A stretch of DNA of 64,000 nucleotides, from the NCBI GenBank assembly GCA_000697055.1, contig JNDT01002360.1:62001-126000 (forward strand). Reading direction: 5' to 3'. Shown here in pieces: positions 11,561 to 21,254 of the stretch (position 1 is its first letter; each line of letters begins with the position of its first letter). The notes beneath the pieces were generated by a model. The model was given only the letters and a program-made list of their open reading frames with translations. It did no database searches and was not told the DNA's origin. The translations under genes were made by a program, and so were the position numbers. This stretch comes from Saksenaea vasiformis B4078 (lineage: Eukaryota > Mucoromycota > Mucoromycetes > Mucorales > Saksenaeaceae).

Positions 11561-13286
11561 CTATTCAAGAATCTTGCGATGGCCAAAGCCAATCCTTTTG
11601 TTTTCCGCGTCATACACGGACACATATTGCTGCAAAAACCCGTAACCAAGAATAACATCAACAAACGATGGCGCTTCGATCAGGTATGTATAACAAAAAC
11701 CCTGTTCTGGATATTTCAACTAATACAATTGTCAGCATAGTACTTTAATTCCCCCTTTTCTTTCACTTAACAGGTCCTCCCATGATGAGATACTCTTCCG
11801 GATACAGCGGATACGCAACTCCTGCCATTGAAAACTTGATTGCTGGCAACTGATCCGCGGAACATGGTATAATGATCTGACCGGAGATATCGCGCCGTAA
11901 ATTGGGTACATTTTTAAAGGTCTCGGCGATTACTTCGGGTGGCAGGAAGATAAGCGTGGATCCTTACTCATAGCAATGTCAGAACGAGAAAATGAGGTGA
12001 TCGTTTACCAGTGTCTACGAGAGCCGAAAGTTTCGACGGGTAGAGAATGGTCTGGTCCCCGATATGAATGGCATCGATATCAACCGCCCAATAGTCCTAC
12101 ACTTCATGAGTTAAACTTACTAGCTTTCCCTACAGCATTAACCCTACAGAAAACTCTTCGCCGCTAGTCATAGGAGCATATGTGACCTCTCCTTCCACAT
12201 GTGATGTGTTCACTGCCATAGAAATAAATGTCAGGAATTTGGTAATACTGACTTTCTATCTGACCTCCTCCAAATACAATCTCGCCATTGACACGGTTAG
12301 GTTTTGTAGAGTAATCCAATGGGTGGAAGAAAACTGAAAACATGTTGTGAGGGATGATCTTGTTTTTGTACATCACGCTGACAATGGTGGGTACAACGAC
12401 TCCTTCAGCGTTGTTATACGTGCTAAGGCTGTCAGGACCTTTTCATTGAATTGCCCGGTTACTGCGTGCATAGAATTACTAAGATACGACCTACCAATAG
12501 CTATGATGCCGTCTGCACCGTCTGCGGTCAGTTCACCGTCGTTGTTGTTTGACACACCAAAGGTCTAATACAATGTTTATTGGAGTTACGACTTGCCTAA
12601 GAACATAGTCGTATCTTACAACACCGGGAATGGTCACGCCATTAACAGTAACCGTATCCTGAAACACAAAAGGTGGCAATATTAAGCTGACCCATTCTCA
12701 CACGCTTATTGAATACGGACATTTCCATAATATCCTGTGGCATATCCTTCACCATAACGGATTGTAAATGTCATTGTGGAAGCATTAAATGACCGCGAGT
12801 CTTTCGGTGAGAAGGTATGGGCTGGGAAACCGCACAGCCTTCCACACTTCACTTCAGGGATCCAAGTAGTTGAGGATCCTTAGATTATCATAAGTTCCTT
12901 TTTTGCTTTTTTCTACAATGCATTATCTGACCTGTATCCAGTAACAGCGTAAAAGGTTGCGGCGGGGTCCCTAATTCCCAGTAACTCAGTCTCTTCCTTT
13001 TTAGATTAGATTTCATTAGGCGTTACCGACGCCGATGTCAATCAAATACTTAAACGGTCATTTAGCAAGACAGAAAAAAAGCGCTTTGATCTATGCATCT
13101 CACCGCTAGATCAATATTTTCCAGATCACCGTGCACAATATCTTTCAACTTTTGTCGTCCCCAGGATGATGTTCTTAATCCTTTGCGATCAACCGACACG
13201 AATTTTAACGAAACCAGATCATCTGCAAATGCGAGGGAGATCCACAATGATACCAGCAAGAAGAGCATAATCCGTCTCTCAGCCAT
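11561..13286 (-). CDS. Pepsin-family (A1) aspartic protease, secreted
   Basis: Minus-strand exons are 13286-13104, 12996-12932, 12878-12721, 12658-12620, 12564-12491, 12422-12265, 12191-12148, 12096-12009, 11962-11772 and 11719-11561. Exon 1 encodes a signal peptide ('MLFLLVSLWISLAFA') and propeptide. The first catalytic motif is 'LLLDTGSSTTWIP', the flap region 'IRYGEGYATGYYGN' carries the conserved Tyr, and the second motif is 'ALVDTGSTLIF'. The C-terminus 'DVILGYGFLQQYVSVYD..NKRIGF' is typical of pepsins. It is therefore a two-lobed acid endopeptidase, probably secreted or vacuolar. Oddities: the join of exon 1 to exon 2 does not keep frame with canonical sites (exon 1 ends in phase 0, exon 2 needs phase 2), so either another small exon exists or the N-terminus is broken. 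Both DTG motifs are split by introns at the same codon phase. Confidence 0.85.
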
Positions 13287-13387
13287 AAACTCGTTTTCTC
13301 ACAAACATTAAATAGCAAACATTTTAGGAGAATGTCGGCCGTATTAAAATCATTCCCGTAACAAAAAAAAGTACACAATTATGGCGT

Positions 13388-14040
13388 CTATTTCTTGCCA
13401 GAAGCACCAGCCTTGGCCTTCTTGGTGCCACGGAACTTCTTGGCACGGTTCTTCTTTTCCTTGCGCTGCTTGCGACCACCCTTACCAGGCTCAGCCAAAC
13501 CAATCTAAAATAAAAAAAAAGGGAATTAGTTGTTGGACATTGTTCGCACAGTTTCGTTTTGTGTCGCGTACTCTGGCAAGACGGTACTTGGGCTCGAACT
13601 TCTTCAAGGACTCAAGGGAATCGTAAATCAAGGCAAAACCAGTGGTCTTTCCGCCACCAAAGTGGGTCTTGAAACCGAAAACGGAAACAACTTCCTTGTT
13701 GGCCTTGTACATCTTGGCCAACTTCTCGCGGAGTTCGTCCTTGGAGACATTGGCCAAACCGGGATGGATGACATCCACGACCATTTGCTTACGCTGAAGA
13801 AGGCGGTTCGTAAGGAATTTGCGGGTGCGGATAGTGACAGTCGAAGCGTCGGCCTAATGCAAAAAATGCTTGGTTAATGGAAACTGCGATTCACGCCATG
13901 TTCATAGATTCCAAGTACACAAGAAACTCCCCCAAAAATTGTTGATTATTCCATATTATCTATTCATCCATCCATCTATCGTCGTTCGTTGACATCCCGT
14001 TCCTCCCTTATCTTTCTAGTGGTAGGGTACTACTCACCAT
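13388..14040 (-). CDS. rps24: 40S ribosomal protein S24 (eS24)
   Basis: Minus-strand exons are 14040-14038, 13853-13572 and 13504-13388, giving 133 codons and matching the family's usual ~130-135. The protein reads '[19 protein letters not shown]', then '[19 protein letters not shown]', '[21 protein letters not shown]' and a Lys/Arg-rich C-terminus, all diagnostic of eS24, a small-subunit protein needed for pre-18S processing. As with L5 in this window, the first coding exon is just the ATG, followed by GTGAGT. The gene lies 100 bases upstream of the aspartic protease start, in the same direction. Its own 5' flank is occupied by a dispersed repeat starting ~115 bases upstream of the ATG. Confidence 0.95.
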
Positions 14041-14154
14041 ACTGAATAAAAGGGGAGACTATACGGTTGGCCATGCTGACTGTAAAGTTAGTCCCATGCG
14101 GCGCAGGGTCCGGCTGCACGGGTTTCGGTAGACGCACATAGCACCGGATTTCGC

Positions 14155-14800
14155 TCCACACGCCCCATAATGCCGCACGCCACAAATGACGTCAATAAAA
14201 TTAACCAATCATCTTCTTTCATTCCTTCCGGACGCCGTATGCCCCGGTTCCAACCCGGAAGCAGTAAAAGCCGGGCCCGACGGATTGGCTGGATGGCGTG
14301 TCCCTACCGCCTTTACCACCACGGAGAGCTGAGTCATTACCGGGGTCCGTACTTTTCATTCATAGTCTGATCATCGCTGAAAGGTCCAAAAGTCCCTACT
14401 CTGTCGAACAGACATTGCCGATGTCTTCGAGAAACTTCTTCTCTGCTCACTAGATCTACAAGAAAACGTTAGTATTATCTTTTTTTACATGTGAACAGTA
14501 CTTACGGAAAAGATACCCTGCCGAGACTGACCACTTACAGAGACCCAACGAAACTGCTGGACCAATTTTATTGTAAGTCTCTGTAAGCGGCAAAGAAAAA
14601 AAAAGCCTGAAAAGATGGCTGTAGCTAATTGTTTCTTGACAAAAAGAAAATGACATTCCTGTCAAGCTGCGTTTGGATGCATGATCCTTGTGTAACGCTC
14701 GTTGCATGGATAAACAACTCAGGATCACTTGAACAAAAGAAGTACATGCCTTGTACCATATGGAAGAGAGTATATAATGATTAATCAAAAGAATCAGCAA
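14155..14800 (+). repeat. Dispersed repeat family R1, copy A
   Basis: This segment aligns by eye with 21255-21850 in the same orientation. It begins with a shared 'CACAAATGACGTCAATA' block and a CCAAT motif, then 'CCTTCCGGACGCCGT' and 'GGCTGGATG' blocks. A diverged middle is followed by a second conserved part ('CAGAGACCCAAC', 'GTAACGCTCGTTGCATGGAT', 'CACTTGAAC.AAAGAAGTAC'). Neither strand encodes a recognisable protein. It may be a decayed transposon, a non-coding RNA gene family or a duplicated promoter segment. Coordinates are approximate. Confidence 0.6.
14187..14209. promoter_or_regulatory. CRE-like palindrome plus CCAAT box upstream of rps24
   Basis: A perfect TGACGTCA palindrome (14187-14194), the consensus for ATF/CREB-type bZIP factors, is followed by CCAAT (14205-14209). 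The pair lies about 150-170 bases upstream of the S24 start codon. Identical motifs with identical spacing recur in repeat copy B at 21287-21309. Function is inferred from motif match and position only. Confidence 0.45.
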
Positions 14801-15110
14801 GAAAGAGGAAATGAAACAATGATAAATAAAAAAAAATCAGGCAAAGCATAAAAACGCTTAAGAAAAAACAAGAACCATAGCATACCGTATTCCCAGCTAT
14901 TTCCCGCGCTAGTTCTAACGTAAACTGGCGAAAACATCACAAATTCATACAGTATGCTTCTTTCTAACATGACCATACCCTGAAGAAAAATTATGTCAAG
15001 AATATAGAGAGCGGGAAAATCTCCTTCTTTCGATTTGAAAACTCGAATGGAGGATCAAAGTGACCTGCTTGAACTTGTCAATGAATAGGCGTACTATTTC
15101 ACAGGGAAGG
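14801..15110. other. Spacer without recognised gene
   Basis: AT-rich sequence between repeat R1 copy A and the retroelement relic. Only short minus-strand frames are present. Confidence 0.35.
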
Positions 15111-15114
15111 ACCG

Positions 15115-15680
15115 ACACCATGTGTGAAAATCAATTTTATCGATAAGAAGGCACTGCCGTACGAATTAATTTCCAAGGATGGAACGGTCATCATGAGTGC
15201 AGCAGCACTGGAACCAGGCTCAAACGTGGTCTATCTGATCCTATACAACCTGCACCTAACAGAGAGGAAATTTTATTGCAAGAGTTATGGAAGATCATGG
15301 AAGTCTTCAGAGTGATTCTCCATATCAATACATCTACAGACACCAAAACGGATATATCTTTTAGGAAAACCTTTATCTTGATCGACGTGTCAGAAAAAAA
15401 AAAGACAAGGAATTTCAGGAACTGAAGCATGTTTCACACGGAGACCGTGGAACCAGCGAAACTGTATACGCCACTTGACTTGGAATGTCTGCGTTCTGTA
15501 CTTCGTGTCATGAAAAGAAGGGTCATACACTTATATGTCCCGAGAGACCAAACCAAACGACAGAATGCTACTGATGTCACGCGTATGGTCACATATGTAG
15601 AAATTGTCCCAATGGACAAGATAACAGCATTGTCTCTGTTCTCAAGAAGATCCACAGCCGTAGTTGATAAAGCTGATGAA
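15115..15680 (+). pseudogene. Retroelement gag-like relic with CCHC zinc knuckles
   Basis: Across two frames on the plus strand one can read 'NLHLTER' running (after a frameshift) into 'EEILLQELWKIMEVF'. Further on comes 'ETVYATWLGMSAFC', then Cys/His spacings 'CTSCHEKKGHTLIC' and 'C-Y-stop-CHAYGHICRNCP'. The second matches the CX2CX4HX4C retroviral-type zinc knuckle except that a TGA stop (about 15571) sits inside it. The order (strand-rich segment, an '..YATW' motif, then paired knuckles) is typical of nucleic-acid-binding ORF1/gag-like proteins of fungal retroelements. At least one frameshift and two stops show that it is dead. No reverse transcriptase follows before 16.4 kb. Confidence 0.6.
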
Positions 15681-15689
15681 TAAAAAGGA

Positions 15690-16455
15690 CTTTTTTTTTT
15701 TAAAAAAAAGGATTCTGCGAGCATAAAATTATCCAAAAAGAAGGATACGTACTGGCTTCACACAGCTTCACTGGAGCCATGTCCTTGTCTTTTTCCTTTC
15801 TGAACCTCGTGCCATTACAATTCTGCTCTCTTATTGTCCCTGTAAGTACACTAACCGGCGACACACAGTCCCCATCAATGAGACGATACGTATTCACCAT
15901 AATGACGTTAAAAAGATGTCTCAACTGAGTACTGAGACTTTGCAGATACCGCTCTTTGCAGATACCTACAAAATCTGGACACCGGGGAAATGCGTCCCTT
16001 TGTGAAACCGAGACTGGGTTGATAAGTACGCTAAGGTTTTACGTTTCCAGAATTGGTTATCCTCTCACGCACAACAATAAATCGCGCCTAAAAGGCTTGT
16101 ATCCAAACGAGTAGAGATTGTCGGTGCCATTTTTTCCTATGACATCTAGGTTAAGATGAAAGAATCTGTTTTAGATACTCGATAGGATGGTTAATAGAAG
16201 TGTATGGTATGAAACAGCGTTCCTGTCAAATAGAAAGCGTTTCAATCTGAAAAGACGTTACTGGAATTGATATGGAAGAACACTGCATTCTCTGAGGCCA
16301 TCATGTACGAAAAATTCATGCAAGGCAACTTATCATAGAGTCGTGAAAATGTTTACATTTTAAATTTCAGACAGTGTGTGTAAGAGATTCTGTACTCGTA
16401 CGATTTATGGACCCGGAGAAAGCAGGACATTAACGTACTCCATCTACGTTATTAA
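15690..16455. other. Spacer without recognised gene
   Basis: Short frames only. A poly-T/poly-A run lies at about 15690-15710. No motif worth naming was seen. Confidence 0.35.
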
Positions 16456-16460
16456 ATGCA

Positions 16461-17131
16461 TCAATTTTCTTTGCTAAGGTGTTGCTGGAACCATTCAATT
16501 GCATTGGACGACGTATGATCGAACCACTTCACGTAAGGATCGAAGTGGCTGCCTTCAACGAGGACTAGCTTTTTGGGATGATGGGCACGTTCGTACGCTT
16601 CCAGTTCGACATCTGTCAGGGTAAGTGTATCCTTTGTAGCGACTAGCATTAGCAGAGGGGTAGGACCGATACGCGGGACCCAAGCTCTTGGTTCATACAT
16701 CATTGCTTTCCTCGAAGAGCGCACAGTCACCTCGTTTTTCCAATACGCAGAATCATAATTGTGTCGCATGTAAAAGTCATAGGCATCTTGGCTGCGGTAA
16801 GACGCCGGGACAGCAGAGTCAGTACTCGCAATGGCTTGATAAGTAGGTTTTCCTGTCTGCAATTCATTTCGTTCATCTTGATCTAAACGTTCCAAGAAAC
16901 TTTCCCATTGGTCCACAGGTACACGCCGCAACATTTGCTCGTAGCCGCTAATAATTGGGATCTGCGATACAACACACTTGACGCGGCGATCTGTGGCAGC
17001 CAGAACGAGTACATGGCCGTTGAGATGGCTGGCAGTAACCGATTTCCGTCGGTCTGTGGAACGTACAGGTCGGCTTCAAGGTAAATTCCCCCGTCGACAG
17101 GGATTTTCACCTGGTTAACAGTCATAGCCAT
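16461..17131 (-). pseudogene. Alpha/beta-hydrolase with internal deletion removing the nucleophile region
   Basis: Reading the minus strand from 17131, the N-terminus 'MAMTVNQVKIPVDGGIYLEADLY' is a normal first strand of this hydrolase group, continuing to 'GNRLLPA' (about codon 36). The frame then jumps by +1 straight into 'GHVLVLAATDRRVKCVV', which in intact relatives lies just after the Gly-x-Ser-x-Gly elbow. The oxyanion loop and nucleophile segment, about 90 residues, are missing. The C-terminal part is open to 16461 and keeps the likely catalytic Asp ('VATKDTLTLTD') and His ('VEGSHFDPYV'). So the fold is truncated and the Ser nucleophile is absent. The gene has no introns and lies divergent to the intronless metallo-hydrolase at 17397. 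A missed intron could only explain the gap if the deleted exons were elsewhere; no space exists. Confidence 0.7.
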
Positions 17132-17396
17132 TGTTAAAAGGGGAAGTGAGTTATTTGGGTAGAAAGGAACAAGTAGGTTAGTCGCGATTATATGATCTGG
17201 ATCGCGGTGTATGGATGATTAATCAAGAAGACGCAAAGGGAAAAGGTGCAATTACAGCTGAGTCACGAAATTAAAACATTCAACCGAATCGCTTAATTTT
17301 TCGGCATGAACGATGCTGGATTAATAATCCACTCCGATCAGTACACACAAAAGCTTGCGTCCGTAGCTGATTACCCTCGATTTCAAATCTATTTCT
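17132..17396. promoter_or_regulatory. Shared divergent promoter region
   Basis: These 265 bases separate two divergent intronless genes (the hydrolase relic on minus and the MBL-fold gene on plus) and must hold the MBL gene promoter. No specific box was recognised. An in-frame upstream start for the plus gene is not available. Confidence 0.4.
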
Positions 17397-18266
17397 ATGA
17401 GTTCCACTCTTCAATATCAAGTATTAGTCACCAAGCGCAACAGCGTGACACGTGGTGTACCTCCAGGAAAAGAAGACGTTCTTTGGGTAGGCTCTTCTTC
17501 AACCTTGATCCATGACGGCAAAGACAGCGTACTTGTCGACACTTTCTTGGGCAAAAATGACAACGAAACATTGGTCGATTGGGTAGTTGAATCTGGCTAC
17601 AATCTCAAGTACATTTACATAACCCATGGACATGGCGATCACTGGTACGGTGTACATCTTTTATTGCAAAAATTCCCTCAGGCGCAGGTACTGACGACAC
17701 AAGCAACTATCGATTGTATGAAAGAAAATGTAGCTCAAGAATGGCTGGATCGCTGGAGTTTCTTGTTTCCCGGACAAGTTCCTCAACGTGCGGATCAGTT
17801 GCTCAATCCTAACAACGTCAAGCCGATCAATGATCTCAATTGCACTTTCCAACTGAGAGGCCATGACTTCATTGCTTATGAAGCTGGTTATACAGATACA
17901 CACAGTACCACATTCTTACATGTCCCTTCCATCGATTTGGTAGTCTCTGGTGACATTGTCTATAATCACGTGTTTCCTTACCTTGCTGCAACAACCGCTG
18001 AAACGAGACAAGAATGGCTCAAGGCGCTTGATAGTATTGCTGATCTCCATCCGAAGAATGTCGTTCCTGGCCATACAATTCCTGAAGGAGGCCATGATCC
18101 CAAACACATAGAAGAAACAAAGAAGATCATTCTGGATTTCAACCGTTACATTCCCCAATCAGATTCGGCAATCGATCTCTACAATAAGGTGCTTGCTTTG
18201 CATCCTCATCGTGTCAATCCCGGATCCTTGTGGGCTGGTGTCAATGCTGAAAAAGGAAAGCAGTAA
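17397..18266 (+). CDS. Metallo-beta-lactamase-fold hydrolase
   Basis: A single uninterrupted frame of 289 aa. The zinc signature 'ITHGHGDHWYG' (HxHxDH) is at about residues 78-88, a 'GYTDTHSTTFLHVP' segment carries the next metal His, 'VSGDIVYNH' the bridging Asp, and 'VVPGHTIPEGG' the last His. All five metal-binding positions of the fold are therefore present. The protein resembles small stand-alone MBL hydrolases of bacteria and fungi; the substrate cannot be told from sequence. No signal peptide is seen, so it is probably cytosolic. The lack of introns contrasts with most genes in the window and, together with the intronless neighbour, is compatible with horizontal acquisition. The start at 17397 gives the usual N-terminus; the longer frame at 17306 is in another frame. 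Confidence 0.9.
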   Translation: MSSTLQYQVLVTKRNSVTRGVPPGKEDVLWVGSSSTLIHDGKDSVLVDTFLGKNDNETLVDWVVESGYNLKYIYITHGHGDHWYGVHLLLQKFPQAQVLTTQATIDCMKENVAQEWLDRWSFLFPGQVPQRADQLLNPNNVKPINDLNCTFQLRGHDFIAYEAGYTDTHSTTFLHVPSIDLVVSGDIVYNHVFPYLAATTAETRQEWLKALDSIADLHPKNVVPGHTIPEGGHDPKHIEETKKIILDFNRYIPQSDSAIDLYNKVLALHPHRVNPGSLWAGVNAEKGKQ

Positions 18267-20030
18267 ACTCTCTTCAAAAATACTAGTGATGTAGAGCTTC
18301 TTCAACTAAAGTCGATCAATGTATCTTCTCAAACGTTTTTAATGCTATGCTGTCATCTATTTAACAAAAGAAAATTGCAAATGGCCATCTCCAAGGAATG
18401 CCGGATAGTGGAAGATATAGTGGCATCAATTCCGTATGTTGGTCAGTAAGGAAGAGAACTGTAAAGCAACCATACCAGTAGGACAAATAAACATCATTCA
18501 GGCGAGCTTCATAGAGATATCTCTCCATACTGAAAACGATAGCATACTGAGAATAAAAAAATGAACACGACAAGATAGGAATCGACTGCAAATAAAATAA
18601 AAGACTGAACCTACAGTTGATGCTGGTTTAGTACTTCTTCCTTTGGTATCTCAGCAGGAACAATGGTCTTAAGGTCTGCATTGGTAGCAGACGCATTAGC
18701 CTGGACGGCAATGAGTGAACACATCAACCTCGGTTTTCTTGAAATGAAACGGGCTCCCAGGGTCCTTAGCAATGACGATACAATGCGCATTTCGAACATT
18801 TATCCGAATTCTGGATTGGACGTCCCACAGAATATACTAGAATGCAAGTGGATTAGTAATTGAAGTACATACATGTGGAAGAGTTTACAGTATAATCACT
18901 GACCATTGAGTTCCCGTAAACCAGTCGTTTGAGGCCTTAACGGCGTACGAGTGTCCGAATAACTTCACGCTCACATATGACCAATTAATACCTATAAAAC
19001 TTTGGTTCTCTGGAGAACAACGACTACAATACGCTTAACAATCTCACCGTTGCTAAAGGTCAGCAAGCCAAGAGCTACTCTAGCGGATTGGCCACTCGGG
19101 ACTCAAAAATACTGGATTTTGAATACACATTTGCATCATCTAAATACTACTTTGCGTTGTTACCAAATCAATCCTACGGTGATGAACAGTAGAACTTTGC
19201 GCAGAGAAGCATGTACCTTTGCTTCTAGATCAAAGGCGTATTGTGCTGGTTCATTGTAATATGTTTTCCAACGCACCAATTAGAACGCGTAAAGTGACGT
19301 ATGGTTATTTAAAGGGACGCATGAATTCCTTTTTTCTTTGACCCTGTTTCTCACATGAAAAGTTCCCACTACGTGCTGGGGTTAACTATACATACAGAAA
19401 CTCATGTCTTTTGATCAATTATTTAGACCTTTGGTTGTAAAAGCATGACACGGGCGCTCCATGACAGCCATAATCCTCTTCTCCCAACCCCCACCGAGAT
19501 GGCGCGGGTTTGACTCCTGCGAATACGTAGGAGTTACCTTCGGGGTAAGTAAAGTGACATCCAAGTATTATTCCATTTACTAACCATGAACAAATTTTCA
19601 TGTTGTCTATACGAATTTTGCGTCCATTGAGGGGCCGCGTTGATTAAGTAGTGTGTGAATTTGTTGCCAACTTATGTACTGTATTAACAACGCATACTTG
19701 GTACTTCGTTTAGTGTAGAAAGCGGTTCCTCAAGGATGCAAAATTTATATAGAGTAGCGTAAAAAATCTGTCCAATAAACAGTAGCTGTTCAATAAGCAG
19801 TAAGCTTCTGCCATATCAACAGAGGACAAAAACCTTGCTATTATCACTTACGGTGATGGCAAGGTCTTGTCTATGAAACTTTTCGGAAGCGTTACCGATT
19901 AAGGTAGTCATTCCGTACGACGTGAGTCATCAATCGTGTTAGACCCATCTCTTTCTTCGCCAGTAAGCATTGCTAAAAATTAATGCTAAGCAGTAAAGAC
20001 GGATAATTTATTAGACATGCGCGATTTCTA
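18267..20030. other. Intergenic, with one possible gene fragment
   Basis: There is no complete gene. On the plus strand 19010-19192 a frame without a start codon reads '..LNNLTVAKGQQAKSY' and 'ILDFEYTFASSKYYFALLP' before a stop. It looks like the end of a small secreted protein but matches nothing I can name. On the minus strand 18360-18800 two short frames are present, neither convincing. Confidence 0.35.
19606..19750. repeat. Inverted repeat pair with GGACGCAAAATTT-type ends
   Basis: The left arm 'ACGAATTTTGCGTCCATTGAG' region (from 19611) is the approximate reverse complement of the right arm 'CTCAAGGATGCAAAATTTAT' (about 19730-19749), with about 100 bases between them. The layout resembles a very small MITE. 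The same core recurs at 36313 and, as a perfect 13-base inverted pair, at 37146-37158 and 37237-37249. No clear target-site duplication was identified. Confidence 0.4.
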
Positions 20031-21154
20031 TTACAACAGACCCTTAGCCACAGCCACCTCAGCATTAAGCACAGAGCTACCAGCTGCGCCGAGTACGGTG
20101 TTATGGACAAGAAGGGTGAACTTGATACCCAAGACAGGGCATGGTCTTACGCGACCAACCGTGACAGCCTGACCCTTCTGCACATCGCGATCTAAACGGG
20201 GTTGGGGTCGATCAACAGCCTTAGTCACTACGATGGCTTTCTCTGGAGCCAAGTGGCAGCCCAAGGCTTGTGCTTCACACGTATAGTTTTCCAAAACTTC
20301 GTAGATCTGTTCCACAGTGGGATTTGCGTTGGCGAATTTGAGCGACACAGACTCCAAGTGACCATCCAACACAGGCACACGTGTGCATGTGGCCGAAACG
20401 ATAGTGTTTGTCAAAGGCGCAAACTGCTTGCGTTCTTGATCAATGCCACCCAGGATTTTGCTTACTTCCCATTCCATCTTTTCTTCTTCGCCGCCAATGT
20501 GGGGCACAACGTTATCCAGAATATCAAGACTGGGCACACCAGGGTATCCTGCTCCAGAAATGGCTTGTTGGGTGTGAACCATGATATGGCTCAATGGTCC
20601 AAACGCGTCCTGTAAGGCCTTCAGGGGAACGACGAGGCCAGTGGTCGAGCAATTGGCGTTGGTGATAAGGAAACCCTTCTTGAGGTTATGCAATGATCGC
20701 TGATGGGCAATCAAATCAAAATGCGAAGTATTGACGGTGGGGACGATAAGAGGGACGGTAGGCTCACGGCGGTAGTTTTTGGCGTTGGAAAACACAGCCA
20801 GATCTGCCTTTAAGAAATCCATTTCTTCAAGAAGTTTCTCTTAGACTCGTTCTGAATGCATTACAACGACTTACCAATGTCGCCGGCAACATCAGCGTCC
20901 AAACCCGAAAAGACGACGTCGCAGTCCTTGAACTCCTCAGACACACAAGCTTTGACAACTTTGTCGGCAACACATTCCGGAATAGGTTGGCTCTGCTTCC
21001 AACGAACAGCGTCTTTGTATGCCTTGCCGGCTGATCGACTCGAAGCACCGAGTGCATGAATCACGAAGGTAGGGTGGTCGGCCAGCAAAAGAATGAATCT
21101 TTGACCGACGGTGCCAGTTGCACCGAGAATACCAACTTTCTTCTGAGCAGACAT
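20031..21154 (-). CDS. Aspartate-semialdehyde dehydrogenase
   Basis: Minus-strand exons are 21154-20875 and 20839-20031, joined in frame to give 362 aa, the usual fungal length. The enzyme reduces aspartyl-4-phosphate to aspartate semialdehyde with NADPH, the branch-point step to threonine, methionine and (in fungi using the aminoadipate route) not lysine; it is yeast Hom2. The N-terminus '[16 protein letters not shown]' is the Rossmann dinucleotide motif, 'VVFSGLDAD' and 'SNAKNYRRE' follow, and '[12 protein letters not shown]' carries the active-site Cys. '[15 protein letters not shown]' and the substrate-binding '[11 protein letters not shown]' are also present. The start at 21154 ('MSAQKK') matches the family. 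An upstream in-frame ATG at 21235 would add a hydrophobic 27-residue leader. The promoter is overlapped by repeat R1 copy B. Confidence 0.95.
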
Positions 21155-21254
21155 ACAGGGGAAGCACAGGAGTACAAGACTTGCGTTAAAAAGGAGAACA
21201 ATGGCAGTGACTGCGGATTTTTTGTTCTTGGTCATTCTTGGTCATTCGGGTTTC

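Noticed and set aside
19440..19570. tRNA-like T-arm ('GCGGGTTTGACTCCTGC')
   Set aside because: No matching acceptor stem, D-arm or anticodon arm could be paired around it at the right distances.
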